From Granulosicoccus antarcticus IMCC3135 (GTDB lineage: Bacteria > Pseudomonadota > Gammaproteobacteria > Granulosicoccales > Granulosicoccaceae), in the NCBI RefSeq assembly GCF_002215215.1, contig NZ_CP018632.1:310501-374500 (forward strand): 64,000 bases of DNA, given 5' to 3'. This document shows, one piece after another, positions 26,913 through 34,153 of the stretch. The first letter of the stretch is position 1, and the number at the start of each line of letters is the position of its first letter. The notes beneath the pieces were generated by a model, which did no database searches, was not told the origin of the DNA, and saw only the letters and a program-made list of their open reading frames with translations. Position numbers and translations under genes: made by a program.

Positions 26913-28100
26913 ATGATCATGGACATTACTCAGATTCGGCGTGATACCCCCGGTGTTGCCAATGTTATTCACCTGCTCGCCTCCGGCTCAGCCTTGATGC
27001 CGCGTTGTGTCAGCGAGGCGGTGGTGAGTCACATTGAGCTCGAATCGCTGCACGGCGGTTATGAGGCAGCAGAGATGCAAGCCGACTCCTTGAACTCTGT
27101 CTATGACAGTATTGCGCGCCTCATCGGTGCCACCGCCAAAGAGATTGCGCTGCTTGAGAATGCCACTGTTGCCTGGTGCCAGGCCTTCTATGCTTTGCCA
27201 CTGCAGCGCGGACAGCGCATTCTGACCTGTGAAGCGGAATATGCGGCCAACTATGTGGCTTTCCTGCAACGGGCTCGTCGCGATGGCCTGATCATTGACG
27301 TGATTCCCAGTACCGCCTCCGGCGAGTTGGACCTGGATGCCTTGGCTTCAATGATGGATGAGAGCGTCGGGTTGATTGCCATCACTTGGGTGCCGACCAA
27401 TGGAGGGCTGGTCAATCCAGCCGCTGAGGTTGGAAAAATTGCCAGACGTTACGATGTGCCGTATTTGCTGGATGCCTGTCAAGCCGTAGGACAGATGCCG
27501 GTGAATGTCGTGGAGATCGGTTGTGATTTTCTGTCGGCAACCGGGCGCAAGTTTTTGCGTGGTCCACGCGGTACCGGCTTTCTTTATGTCTGTGAATCCT
27601 GGATAGAGAAACTGGAGCCTGTTGTCATTGATCATTTTGCAGCGCCCTGGATTGCTACGGATCAATACGAACTTCGATCTGATGCGCGCCGCTTCGAGAA
27701 CTGGGAAAATGCCTATGCGCTCAGAGCCGGCCTGGGAAAGGCAGCAGATTACGCCTTGTCGATAGGGCTCGAGGCTATACAGGCCCGAGTGGTTGGCTTG
27801 ACAGCACAGTTGCGTGAGCAGCTACAAGGTTTGCCGGGTGCCAGGCTTCGTGATCTGGGTGCCAATCCCTGCGCTATTGCCAGCTTCAGTCTTGAGGCTC
27901 TGGAGCCTGGAGCCGTTGTTCGTACTTTGCGGTCGCGAGGTATCAATATCGGGGCGTCTGATCCATCCAGCACCCGTTTGGATGCCGAGCGTCGAGCACT
28001 ACCCACACTGCTGCGGGTCGGCCCGCATTATTACAATACCGAAGATGAGATTGAGCAGCTCGTGGATGCTTTGAAGACCTTGATTCCTACGACAAATTGA
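26913..28100 (+). CDS. PLP-dependent class V aminotransferase-fold enzyme
   Basis: A 395-residue fold-type I PLP enzyme related to cysteine desulfurases and isopenicillin-N epimerase. The PLP lysine is in SATGRKFLRGPRGTGFLYV near 215. The cofactor-contacting Asp and Gln lie in YLLDACQAVGQ near 185. The C-terminal small domain includes TLLRVGPHYYNTEDEIEQLV, the class V pattern RxSxHYYNTxxEI. No active-site Cys loop like that of IscS/SufS is obvious, so a lyase or epimerase role (EgtE-like or similar) is as likely as desulfuration. No ergothioneine genes are nearby. ATG 26919 is an alternative start. Confidence 0.85.
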   Translation: MIMDITQIRRDTPGVANVIHLLASGSALMPRCVSEAVVSHIELESLHGGYEAAEMQADSLNSVYDSIARLIGATAKEIALLENATVAWCQAFYALPLQRGQRILTCEAEYAANYVAFLQRARRDGLIIDVIPSTASGELDLDALASMMDESVGLIAITWVPTNGGLVNPAAEVGKIARRYDVPYLLDACQAVGQMPVNVVEIGCDFLSATGRKFLRGPRGTGFLYVCESWIEKLEPVVIDHFAAPWIATDQYELRSDARRFENWENAYALRAGLGKAADYALSIGLEAIQARVVGLTAQLREQLQGLPGARLRDLGANPCAIASFSLEALEPGAVVRTLRSRGINIGASDPSSTRLDAERRALPTLLRVGPHYYNTEDEIEQLVDALKTLIPTTN

Positions 28101-28291
28101 ATTCGATCCACTAGTAGTCCTCAGATGGGTACGGCTGTCGGAATTTGTCCTGCAAGTGTGCTGCCCGTCACCCTATCCTTTTTTTCAAAGCCATTTTCTA
28201 TCTGTAATGCTGCGTTAGATTTGCTCCAGATGTTCAACACCTCACCGGGTGTTCAAGCAATTTTTGGTAATAACTGAACAGGAGAAAAATC

Positions 28292-28570
28292 ATGATGAAG
28301 CGCATATTGGGTGCATCCATTCTTGGCCTGGCTCTGCTTGGTGGATCTGCAATGGCAGATGATGGCAAGTGGAACCAGATAGAAGGTAACTGGGACCAGA
28401 TGAAGGGTAGCGTGCAGGAGAAGTGGGGCGATCTGACCAACGATGAAGTCGATCAACTCTCTGGTAATCGCGAACAGTTCGTCGGTATGATCAAAGAGAA
28501 ATACGGTATCGCCCAGGAAGAGGCAGAAGAGCAGGTTAACGAGTGGGCTGATGCTCTTGGTATGGACTAA
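28292..28570 (+). CDS. CsbD-like stress protein with signal peptide
   Basis: A 92-residue protein. Residues 1-22 form a Sec signal peptide (MMKRILGASILGLALLGGS, cleaved after AMA). The rest matches the CsbD pattern: KWNQIEGNWDQMKGSVQEKWG followed by a short helical, acidic C-terminal part. CsbD/YjbJ proteins are abundant general-stress proteins of unknown function and are usually cytoplasmic, so export would be unusual. A good Shine-Dalgarno (GGAG at 28281-28284) fixes the start. A strong hairpin follows, so it is a single-gene unit. Family call is firm; location is inferred from the leader. Confidence 0.85.
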   Translation: MMKRILGASILGLALLGGSAMADDGKWNQIEGNWDQMKGSVQEKWGDLTNDEVDQLSGNREQFVGMIKEKYGIAQEEAEEQVNEWADALGMD

Positions 28571-28590
28571 AGCTCGGTAAAAGCTTTGTC

Positions 28591-28635
28591 TGATGAGCAA
28601 GTTTTTTGACCGATAAGTTTTCTGATCGATAAGTT
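28591..28635 (+). repeat. Three-copy 16-bp-period tandem repeat after the csbD-like gene
   Basis: TGATGAGCAAGTT (28591-28603), TGACCGATAAGTT (28607-28619) and TGATCGATAAGTT (28623-28635) recur every 16 bases between the stop codon and the terminator hairpin. The first copy is the most degenerate. Confidence 0.6.
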
Positions 28636-28637
28636 AC

Positions 28638-28671
28638 TGAGGCCGGATATCTTCCGGCCTCATTCTGTTCT
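28638..28671 (+). terminator. Rho-independent terminator of the csbD-like gene
   Basis: TGAGGCCGG (28638-28646) pairs with CCGGCCTCA (28654-28662) in a 9-bp stem with a 7-base loop, followed by TTCTGTTCT. It lies 68 bases after the stop codon. The convergent uxaC gene ends at 28730, so it may also serve that side. Confidence 0.7.
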
Positions 28672-28729
28672 TGCCCAGTTTCATGACCAACCGCTGTCTT
28701 CTGTTGGCATACTGCGGAGAACCCTGTCC

Positions 28730-30163
28730 TTACAGTCGGTAAGCTTTTTTCACCAAGCCATAAGTCAGTTCGAAGGCCAGCTCAATGGCATCCTTCTCAC
28801 GCAATCTGCCGGTTGTCACAAGCGTTGCCAAATAAGCGCAATCCACACGACGCGCGACATCATGTCGTGCCGGAATCGAGCAAAATGCTCGGGTGTCATC
28901 ATTGAAGCCTGCCGTGTTGTAGAAACCACAAGTCTCAGTGGTGGTTTCGCGGAAACGGCGCATACCTTCATAGCTGTCGAAAAACCACCACGGCGGTCCC
29001 AGCTTCAAAGCGGGATAAACCCCTGCCAATGGTGCAAGCTCTCTGGAAAAGGCAGTTTCATCCAGAGTGAAGACAATAATCGTCAGGCTCTTCTCCATAC
29101 CCACTGCATTCAGCAATGGTTGCAATGCATGCACGTACTCGGTGCGGGTAGGAATGTCAAAGCCCTTGTCACGACCGTGCGTTGCGGCAACGCCATGATT
29201 GTGACTGCGTGCAGAGCCTGGGTGGATCTGCATAATCAGTCCGTCGTCCAGACTCATGCGAGCCATTTCTGTGAGCATATGTCCGCGAAACGCGTCAGCC
29301 TCCTCGGCGCTGCATTGACCTGCCAGGGCTTTTTCAAACAACTTTGACGCTTGTTCTGGAGGAAAGTCTTCGGTACGAGCGCTGGCATGGCCATGATCGG
29401 TAGCCGTGGCACCCATGGTCTTGAAGAATTGACGGCGTAGGCGATGCGCTTGTAAGTAGCCGCTGAAGGTTTGTGTATCACAGCCGGTGAGACTGCCAAG
29501 CTGTGCCACGTTGTTGGCAAAATCGGCGAACTCCGGATCGACCACGGCATCGGGTCGGTAAGTTGTGATGATTCGCCCCTGCCAATCCGAGTCACCTAAT
29601 TGCTTGTGCCACTTCAATTCATCGAGCGCACTTTCGGTGGTTGCCAGTGCTTCGATATTGAAGCGATCGAATAGCGCGCGCGGCAAAAAGTCGGGAGTGG
29701 CCAGGCTGTTTGTAATATGCGTGTAGTAATCATCGGCGGTCTCTGCGGACAGCTCTTCACGAATGCCAAAGACATGCTCGAAGGAATGATCAAGCCACAG
29801 CTGGGAGGGCGTGCCACGAAACAGATGATAGTTTTTTGCAAACAACGCCCAGATAGCTCGCGGGTCTTGCTCCACGGTCGTGCCGTCGGCACGCGGAACG
29901 CCGAGTGAGTCCAGCTCGATACCCTGGGAGACCAGCATGCGAAAGACATAGTGGTCAGGGACGACAAACAACTCGGCAGCGTTTGCAAACGGGGTGTTGT
30001 TGGCAAACCAGGCCGGCTCGGTATGGCCGTGAGGGCTGATGATAGGTAGATTGCTGATCGATGTATACAGGTCACGAGCAATCCCTCTGCTACGGTCATC
30101 CAGGGGCAGTAGTCGGTCAGTATCTAGCTGGGGCATGGCTGATAGATGGCACTGGGAGTGCAA
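28730..30163 (-). CDS. uxaC: Glucuronate isomerase
   Basis: Isomerises D-glucuronate to D-fructuronate (and galacturonate to tagaturonate), the first step of hexuronate catabolism. An amidohydrolase-fold protein of up to 477 residues. SPHGHTEPAWFANNTPF near 43-59 and FVVPDHYVFRMLVSQG near 66-81 mark the proteobacterial UxaC subgroup. VYPALKLGPPWWFFDS, near residue 380, is also characteristic. ATG 30136 (MPQLDTDRLLPL) is a shorter alternative start. The other hexuronate genes (uxaA/B, uxuA, kdgK) are not in the window, so it is an isolated pathway gene here. Convergent with the csbD-like gene. Confidence 0.95.
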   Translation of the reverse strand: MHSQCHLSAMPQLDTDRLLPLDDRSRGIARDLYTSISNLPIISPHGHTEPAWFANNTPFANAAELFVVPDHYVFRMLVSQGIELDSLGVPRADGTTVEQDPRAIWALFAKNYHLFRGTPSQLWLDHSFEHVFGIREELSAETADDYYTHITNSLATPDFLPRALFDRFNIEALATTESALDELKWHKQLGDSDWQGRIITTYRPDAVVDPEFADFANNVAQLGSLTGCDTQTFSGYLQAHRLRRQFFKTMGATATDHGHASARTEDFPPEQASKLFEKALAGQCSAEEADAFRGHMLTEMARMSLDDGLIMQIHPGSARSHNHGVAATHGRDKGFDIPTRTEYVHALQPLLNAVGMEKSLTIIVFTLDETAFSRELAPLAGVYPALKLGPPWWFFDSYEGMRRFRETTTETCGFYNTAGFNDDTRAFCSIPARHDVARRVDCAYLATLVTTGRLREKDAIELAFELTYGLVKKAYRL

Positions 30164-30245
30164 GTGGCTGAAAGAACCATGACAATATCACGATGCCTGC
30201 TTACTGCTGTAGGCCAGGACTCGTCCCTGAGTCCAGAGCCGCCTA

Positions 30246-31352
30246 TCAGGCCGAGGCTTTCAGCACGCCGCGTTGAATCTGATCTTCTTCGATGGATTCA
30301 AACAAGGCCTTGAAGTTACCCTCGCCAAACCCGTCATCGCCTTTGCGCTGAATGAATTCGAAAAAGATGGGCCCTATGACGGTTTTGGAAAAAATCTGTA
30401 ACAGAATACGGGTTGTGCCGCCGTCGACAACACCTTCACCGTCGATCAGAATGCCGTGCTTTTTCATCAGCTCGATCGGCTCTTCGTGATCCGAGACTCG
30501 ATCATGTGATTTGTCGTAATAGATCGAAGGGGGTCCCGGCATGAACTGCATGCCCTGGGCGGCAATACGATCAGTCGCCGCGTAGATGTCATCGGTGCCA
30601 ACGGCGATATGTTGAATGCCTTCGCCTTTGTATTCCTTGATGTACTCTTCGATCTGACTGTTCTCATCAGCACTTTCATTGATGGGGATTCTGATCTTGC
30701 CGCAAGGCGAGGTCAGCGCACGGCTGGTCAGACCCGTCATTTTTCCCTTGATATCAAAGAATCGGATTTCACGAAAATTGAATACCGTTGCGTAGAACTG
30801 ATACCAGGTATCCATATTGCCGCGCATGACGTTGTGCGTCAGATGATCAAGGTAGTAGAAACCAGCACCAGTAGGCTGTGGATCACGGGCGCCTAACCAT
30901 TCGAATTCATTGTCATAAGGAGAGCGTCCCTGATCGTAGTCTTCGACCAGATACAGCAGGGAGCCACCGATGCCGATCACGGCAGGCACGTCCAGGGATT
31001 TGTCGTTGCCAGTATATTCAGTGGCACCGTAGTTCAGCGCACATTGCAGTGCATGCTGGGCATCGACGACACGCCATGCCATGGCAGGAGCACAGGGGCC
31101 GTGTTCTTCTACAAACCGTGAGGCATGACTGTCAGGTTCGCGGTTGAGAATGTAGTTCACTCGTCCCTGTCGGTACAGAGAAACGTTTTTGCTCTTGTGC
31201 CGAGCCACTTCGGTGTAACCCATCTGTATGAACAAGGCTTCAAGCTGTGCCGGATCATGATGAGCGAATTCGACAAATTCGAAACCATCGGTTCCTGCAA
31301 TGTTGAGCTTGTCGATGGTGGCTTTGGGTGCATCGTGGGGATAAGGGCCCAT
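30246..31352 (-). CDS. hpd: 4-hydroxyphenylpyruvate dioxygenase
   Basis: Converts 4-hydroxyphenylpyruvate to homogentisate in tyrosine degradation, using Fe(II) and O2. 368 residues with two vicinal-oxygen-chelate domains. The likely iron ligands are H170 (in LDHLTHNV), H248 (in IQHIAVGTDD) and E332 (in FFEFIQRKGDDGFGEGNF), spaced as in Pseudomonas HPPD. Downstream pathway genes (hmgA, fahA) are not nearby. A 14-bp perfect palindrome lies about 80 bases upstream and could be an operator. Confidence 0.96.
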   Translation of the reverse strand: MGPYPHDAPKATIDKLNIAGTDGFEFVEFAHHDPAQLEALFIQMGYTEVARHKSKNVSLYRQGRVNYILNREPDSHASRFVEEHGPCAPAMAWRVVDAQHALQCALNYGATEYTGNDKSLDVPAVIGIGGSLLYLVEDYDQGRSPYDNEFEWLGARDPQPTGAGFYYLDHLTHNVMRGNMDTWYQFYATVFNFREIRFFDIKGKMTGLTSRALTSPCGKIRIPINESADENSQIEEYIKEYKGEGIQHIAVGTDDIYAATDRIAAQGMQFMPGPPSIYYDKSHDRVSDHEEPIELMKKHGILIDGEGVVDGGTTRILLQIFSKTVIGPIFFEFIQRKGDDGFGEGNFKALFESIEEDQIQRGVLKASA

Positions 31353-31433
31353 GAGTGTCTCCTGTGTCCGCGGTAAGTTGATTGTTCAGGCATCAGTATG
31401 GGAATGCTGCGGACACGATGCAATAATCTTTAG

Positions 31434-31447
31434 AAATACGCGTATTT
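31434..31447. promoter_or_regulatory. Perfect 14-bp palindrome upstream of hpd
   Basis: AAATACGCGTATTT, centred 88 bases before the hpd start codon, in an A/T-rich 180-base intergenic region. The symmetry and position suit a dimeric regulator's operator, but no regulator gene is nearby and no consensus was matched. Confidence 0.4.
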
Positions 31448-31532
31448 GATGCGTTAAAAGCTTTATTTTGAAAAAAATAGTTGAAATGCAGGTGGTTGAT
31501 GCGATTTATGTGCGAGCAAAGCTACGGGAAAT

Positions 31533-31883
31533 TCAAGCGGAATTCTCAAGCTTCTCGTAGGCTGCCAGCAAATCACTCACCAGTATCCCGTTGATGCTCA
31601 TATCGGTCAGGTTGGCGTTGCTGATCTTCACGTTGGAAAAGTTGATGTTATCGAAAGTGGCATCTTGCAGGTTGATGTTATGAAACGTTGCTGCACCCAG
31701 ATTCACATCATCAAATTTGGCGCGGGCCAGGTTGGTATCGTTGAAGGTAGCATCACTAAGCACTGCAAAAAAATGCGATTCAGCCATATTCACGCCATCA
31801 AAATTCGACATGGCCATATTGGCGCGCTGGTAGTGTTGTCTTTGTAACTGTGGGCCATTGAATGGGTCTGATTCGTTGCTCAT
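31533..31883 (-). CDS. Pentapeptide-repeat protein
   Basis: A 116-residue protein whose residues about 21-100 are consecutive A(D/N)(L/F)xx-type pentapeptides (NMAMSNFDGVNMAESHF, ATFNDTNLARAKFDDVNL and so on). This predicts a short right-handed quadrilateral beta-helix of about four turns. Some family members mimic DNA and protect gyrase (Qnr, MfpA), but this one is much shorter and a role cannot be assigned. It stands alone between hpd and the sugar transporter. Its 5' region runs into a cluster of inverted repeats. Confidence 0.82.
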   Translation of the reverse strand: MSNESDPFNGPQLQRQHYQRANMAMSNFDGVNMAESHFFAVLSDATFNDTNLARAKFDDVNLGAATFHNINLQDATFDNINFSNVKISNANLTDMSINGILVSDLLAAYEKLENSA

Positions 31884-31936
31884 GGCGTTCTGTTTCCTGC
31901 GAGTACAAGAGAGGTATGAGCAAACAGTCTAATGGA

Positions 31937-31984
31937 TCGTGAAATACACACTATCCATTTCACGACCTCTAAGGGGTCGTGAAA
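31937..31984. repeat. Cluster of inverted TCGTGAAA half-sites left of the palindromic element
   Basis: TCGTGAAAT (31937-31945) is inverted at 31957-31965, and TTTCACGACC (31958-31967) is inverted again at 31975-31984, the left end of the 158-bp element. A fourth copy ends that element at 32117-32126. This looks like the remains of a second, degenerate copy of the same repeat end. Confidence 0.55.
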
Positions 31985-32129
31985 CAATAAACTATACTTT
32001 TCAGTCGCCCCTGCATCCTGCCCTTCTGCGTTGTTTGTCGGTTGAATAGCCCGCTATTCGCCCTCCTCACGCCTTGCCGGGCAGGCGCAGGACCAACCGA
32101 AAAGTATAGTTAATTATTTCACGACCCCT
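31972..32129. repeat. 158-bp palindromic repeat element (MITE-like)
   Basis: The ends are 31-bp inverted repeats (31972-32002 and 32099-32129) differing at only two positions. The centre is a 16-base palindrome (GAATAGC, CC, GCTATTC at 32044-32059), and intermediate segments (CCTGCATCCTGCCC on the left, CCTGCGCCTGCCC on the right read in reverse) also pair. The whole unit can fold into one long hairpin. It has no coding capacity. It fits a non-autonomous miniature element or a large REP/ERIC-like repeat. It lies just past the 3' end of the sugar transporter genes. No second full copy is in this window. Confidence 0.7.
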
Positions 32130-32208
32130 AAGTGAAACTGTCAAGATCACAAACCGCTCGCATCCATACCCGCTAGGCACCCCTGTCGTGGATCGCCAGA
32201 GTTCATCA

Positions 32209-33090
32209 TCAACCCTTGACAGCCCCTGACGTCAAACCACTCACAAGCTGACGCTGGAAAAACACGATCAGTATGAACAAGGGCAAGACAGCTGAGACCG
32301 CTGCTGCCACGGCGTACATGATCTTGTCTTCGGACTGGGTGGTGCCCAGAAAGCTGGCAACCTTCGGAATGATTGTCTGGTTCTCCTGACTGAGCAGAAT
32401 GGAGGTAACTGTGAAATCGTTGTAGGCCAGTAGAAAGCTGAAGAGGCCTGTTGTTATGATGCCGGGCCACATCAATGGCAGGACGGTATATCGGAATGCC
32501 TGAAACTGGGTGCAACCATCAATCATGGCACTGTCATCAATTTCTCTGGGAATAGTGAGAAAAAAAGAATGTAGCATCCAGAGTGTAAATGGTTGGTTGA
32601 TGGCCACCAGTACGATAATGGTGGTGGGTAGATAACCCCAGATATTCAATTCGAAAAATGGCAGCAAATAGCCTGATACCAATGTCACGTGCGGCATGGC
32701 TCGGAACACCAGAGCCGCTATCAGTAGCCAGAAGGCATAACGAAATCCGGAGCGTGCCAGCGCATAGGCGCCCAGTGTGCCAATCAATAGTGATAATACA
32801 ACTACTGATACAGTAACAATCAGCGTGTTGATAGCCGCTTTCCAGAAACCTTGCTCAATCCAGGCGCCCTGGTAAGCCTCAGAGGTAAAGGCATCACCGG
32901 TGCGCTCAATTGTATTCGGGCCCAGCAGTGCACTCATCCAGTCGGTACGTGACAGAAAGTCGGCTTCAACCTTGAATGAGCCCCAGAGTGTCCAGAGAAA
33001 GGGGAGTGCGGCGAGCATGATCCATAGCAGTACGACGCCTGCCGCCAGGATCTTGAAAAATAGTGAATACGCGCGACTGCCAATTATCAT
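32209..33090 (-). CDS. Sugar ABC transporter permease (MalG-like)
   Basis: Inner-membrane subunit of a carbohydrate ABC importer (CUT1 type), 293 residues with six predicted helices. The cytoplasmic EAA loop that docks the ATPase is visible as DDSAMIDGCTQFQAFRYTVLPLMWPG, near 187-212. Downstream member of a three-gene set with a second permease (16-base gap) and a binding protein. The expected MalK/UgpC-type ATPase gene is not adjacent; a repeat element lies at the position where it might be. Confidence 0.9.
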   Translation of the reverse strand: MIIGSRAYSLFFKILAAGVVLLWIMLAALPFLWTLWGSFKVEADFLSRTDWMSALLGPNTIERTGDAFTSEAYQGAWIEQGFWKAAINTLIVTVSVVVLSLLIGTLGAYALARSGFRYAFWLLIAALVFRAMPHVTLVSGYLLPFFELNIWGYLPTTIIVLVAINQPFTLWMLHSFFLTIPREIDDSAMIDGCTQFQAFRYTVLPLMWPGIITTGLFSFLLAYNDFTVTSILLSQENQTIIPKVASFLGTTQSEDKIMYAVAAAVSAVLPLFILIVFFQRQLVSGLTSGAVKG

Positions 33091-33106
33091 GATGCGATTC
33101 GCTGCT

Positions 33107-34147
33107 TCAGCTCTTGTGGTGAAAGCCGCGCCAGGTGCGTAGCACCATTGGCATCAGCAGTACGATCACGCCCAGTATTGTCAGCATTGAGGTGGCTGCG
33201 GCCGAACCAAACAGCGGTGTGTCATTGCTACGCAAGTCGTTGTAGATCAAGTAGCTCAGAGAGGAGGCATTTGCCTGGGCACTCAAACCGACAATGGGTT
33301 CAAACACACGAAAGTTATCCATCAGCTGCATCAAGGCGACGAAGATGGCGACAGGGGCCAGATGGGGCAAGACAACATAGCGAATGCGCTGCCAGCGATT
33401 CGTGCCATCGACATGAGCTGACTCGATAATGTTCCTGGGTACGGTTTGCAGGCCGGCGTAGAAGATGATGAAACTCAGAGGCGTTGAATGCCACACCCCA
33501 TAGATCATCAAGGTCAGCCAGGTCAATGCGGGCGAGGCTTTCAACGACAGGGTCGGATCATTGAACAGCAGTTGCAGATTGGCGCCGATGAGGCCACGGG
33601 AATCGATCATCCAGAACAGGATCATGGCACCGATTAACGGTGTCACGATCATGGGCAGCAGTGAAAAGAAGATCACCGGTCCCTTGAGCAAAGCGGGCAG
33701 GGTATTGACCGCCAGGGCGATGATGAAGCCTGCCAGAATTACCAATGGCGTGACGATGAGGGTATAGCTCAGAGTAAAGCTCAAGGCCTTGTAGAAAGGC
33801 AAATTGAGTATCTGGCTGAATGCCGCACCCAGACTCGTGCGCTCTTGCCAGATGGACTGTACCTCGTCAACAGCCAGGTGCGTGGCATTGGTGTAGGTGC
33901 CCAGGCCATTGTATTGGCCCATGGGTTTGGCCTGCTCCAGAATGGCCATGGACTGCGTGTCCACATGCATTTCCTGTTTGCAGCCAAAGGGGCCGCAGCT
34001 CTCCACCGGAATCATGACTTGTTCATGTTCAACGAACAAGGACTGATAGGCTACCGAGAGAACCGGCACGGCGATGAACAGCAGCATGATCAGAGCCGAG
34101 GGCAGTATGAAAAGCAGAAATTGCCGGTGTCTCATGATCAGAGGCAA
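33107..34147 (-). CDS. Sugar ABC transporter permease (MalF-like)
   Basis: Second permease of the CUT1-type importer, 346 residues. After the first helix comes a periplasmic insertion (about 33-100) with two Cys (SCGPFGC), recalling the P2 loop of MalF. The EAA loop reads IESAHVDGTNRWQRIRYVVLPHLAP. It is cotranscribed with the binding-protein gene upstream (6-base gap). ATG 34135 (MRHRQFLL) is an alternative start. Confidence 0.9.
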   Translation of the reverse strand: MPLIMRHRQFLLFILPSALIMLLFIAVPVLSVAYQSLFVEHEQVMIPVESCGPFGCKQEMHVDTQSMAILEQAKPMGQYNGLGTYTNATHLAVDEVQSIWQERTSLGAAFSQILNLPFYKALSFTLSYTLIVTPLVILAGFIIALAVNTLPALLKGPVIFFSLLPMIVTPLIGAMILFWMIDSRGLIGANLQLLFNDPTLSLKASPALTWLTLMIYGVWHSTPLSFIIFYAGLQTVPRNIIESAHVDGTNRWQRIRYVVLPHLAPVAIFVALMQLMDNFRVFEPIVGLSAQANASSLSYLIYNDLRSNDTPLFGSAAATSMLTILGVIVLLMPMVLRTWRGFHHKS

Positions 34148-34153
34148 AAGCTC

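Noticed and set aside
28099-28115. GAATTC and ACTAGT sites close together, like a cloning polylinker
   Set aside because: The sequences between and around them do not match a vector I can recall and flow into normal chromosome, so chance is the simpler explanation.
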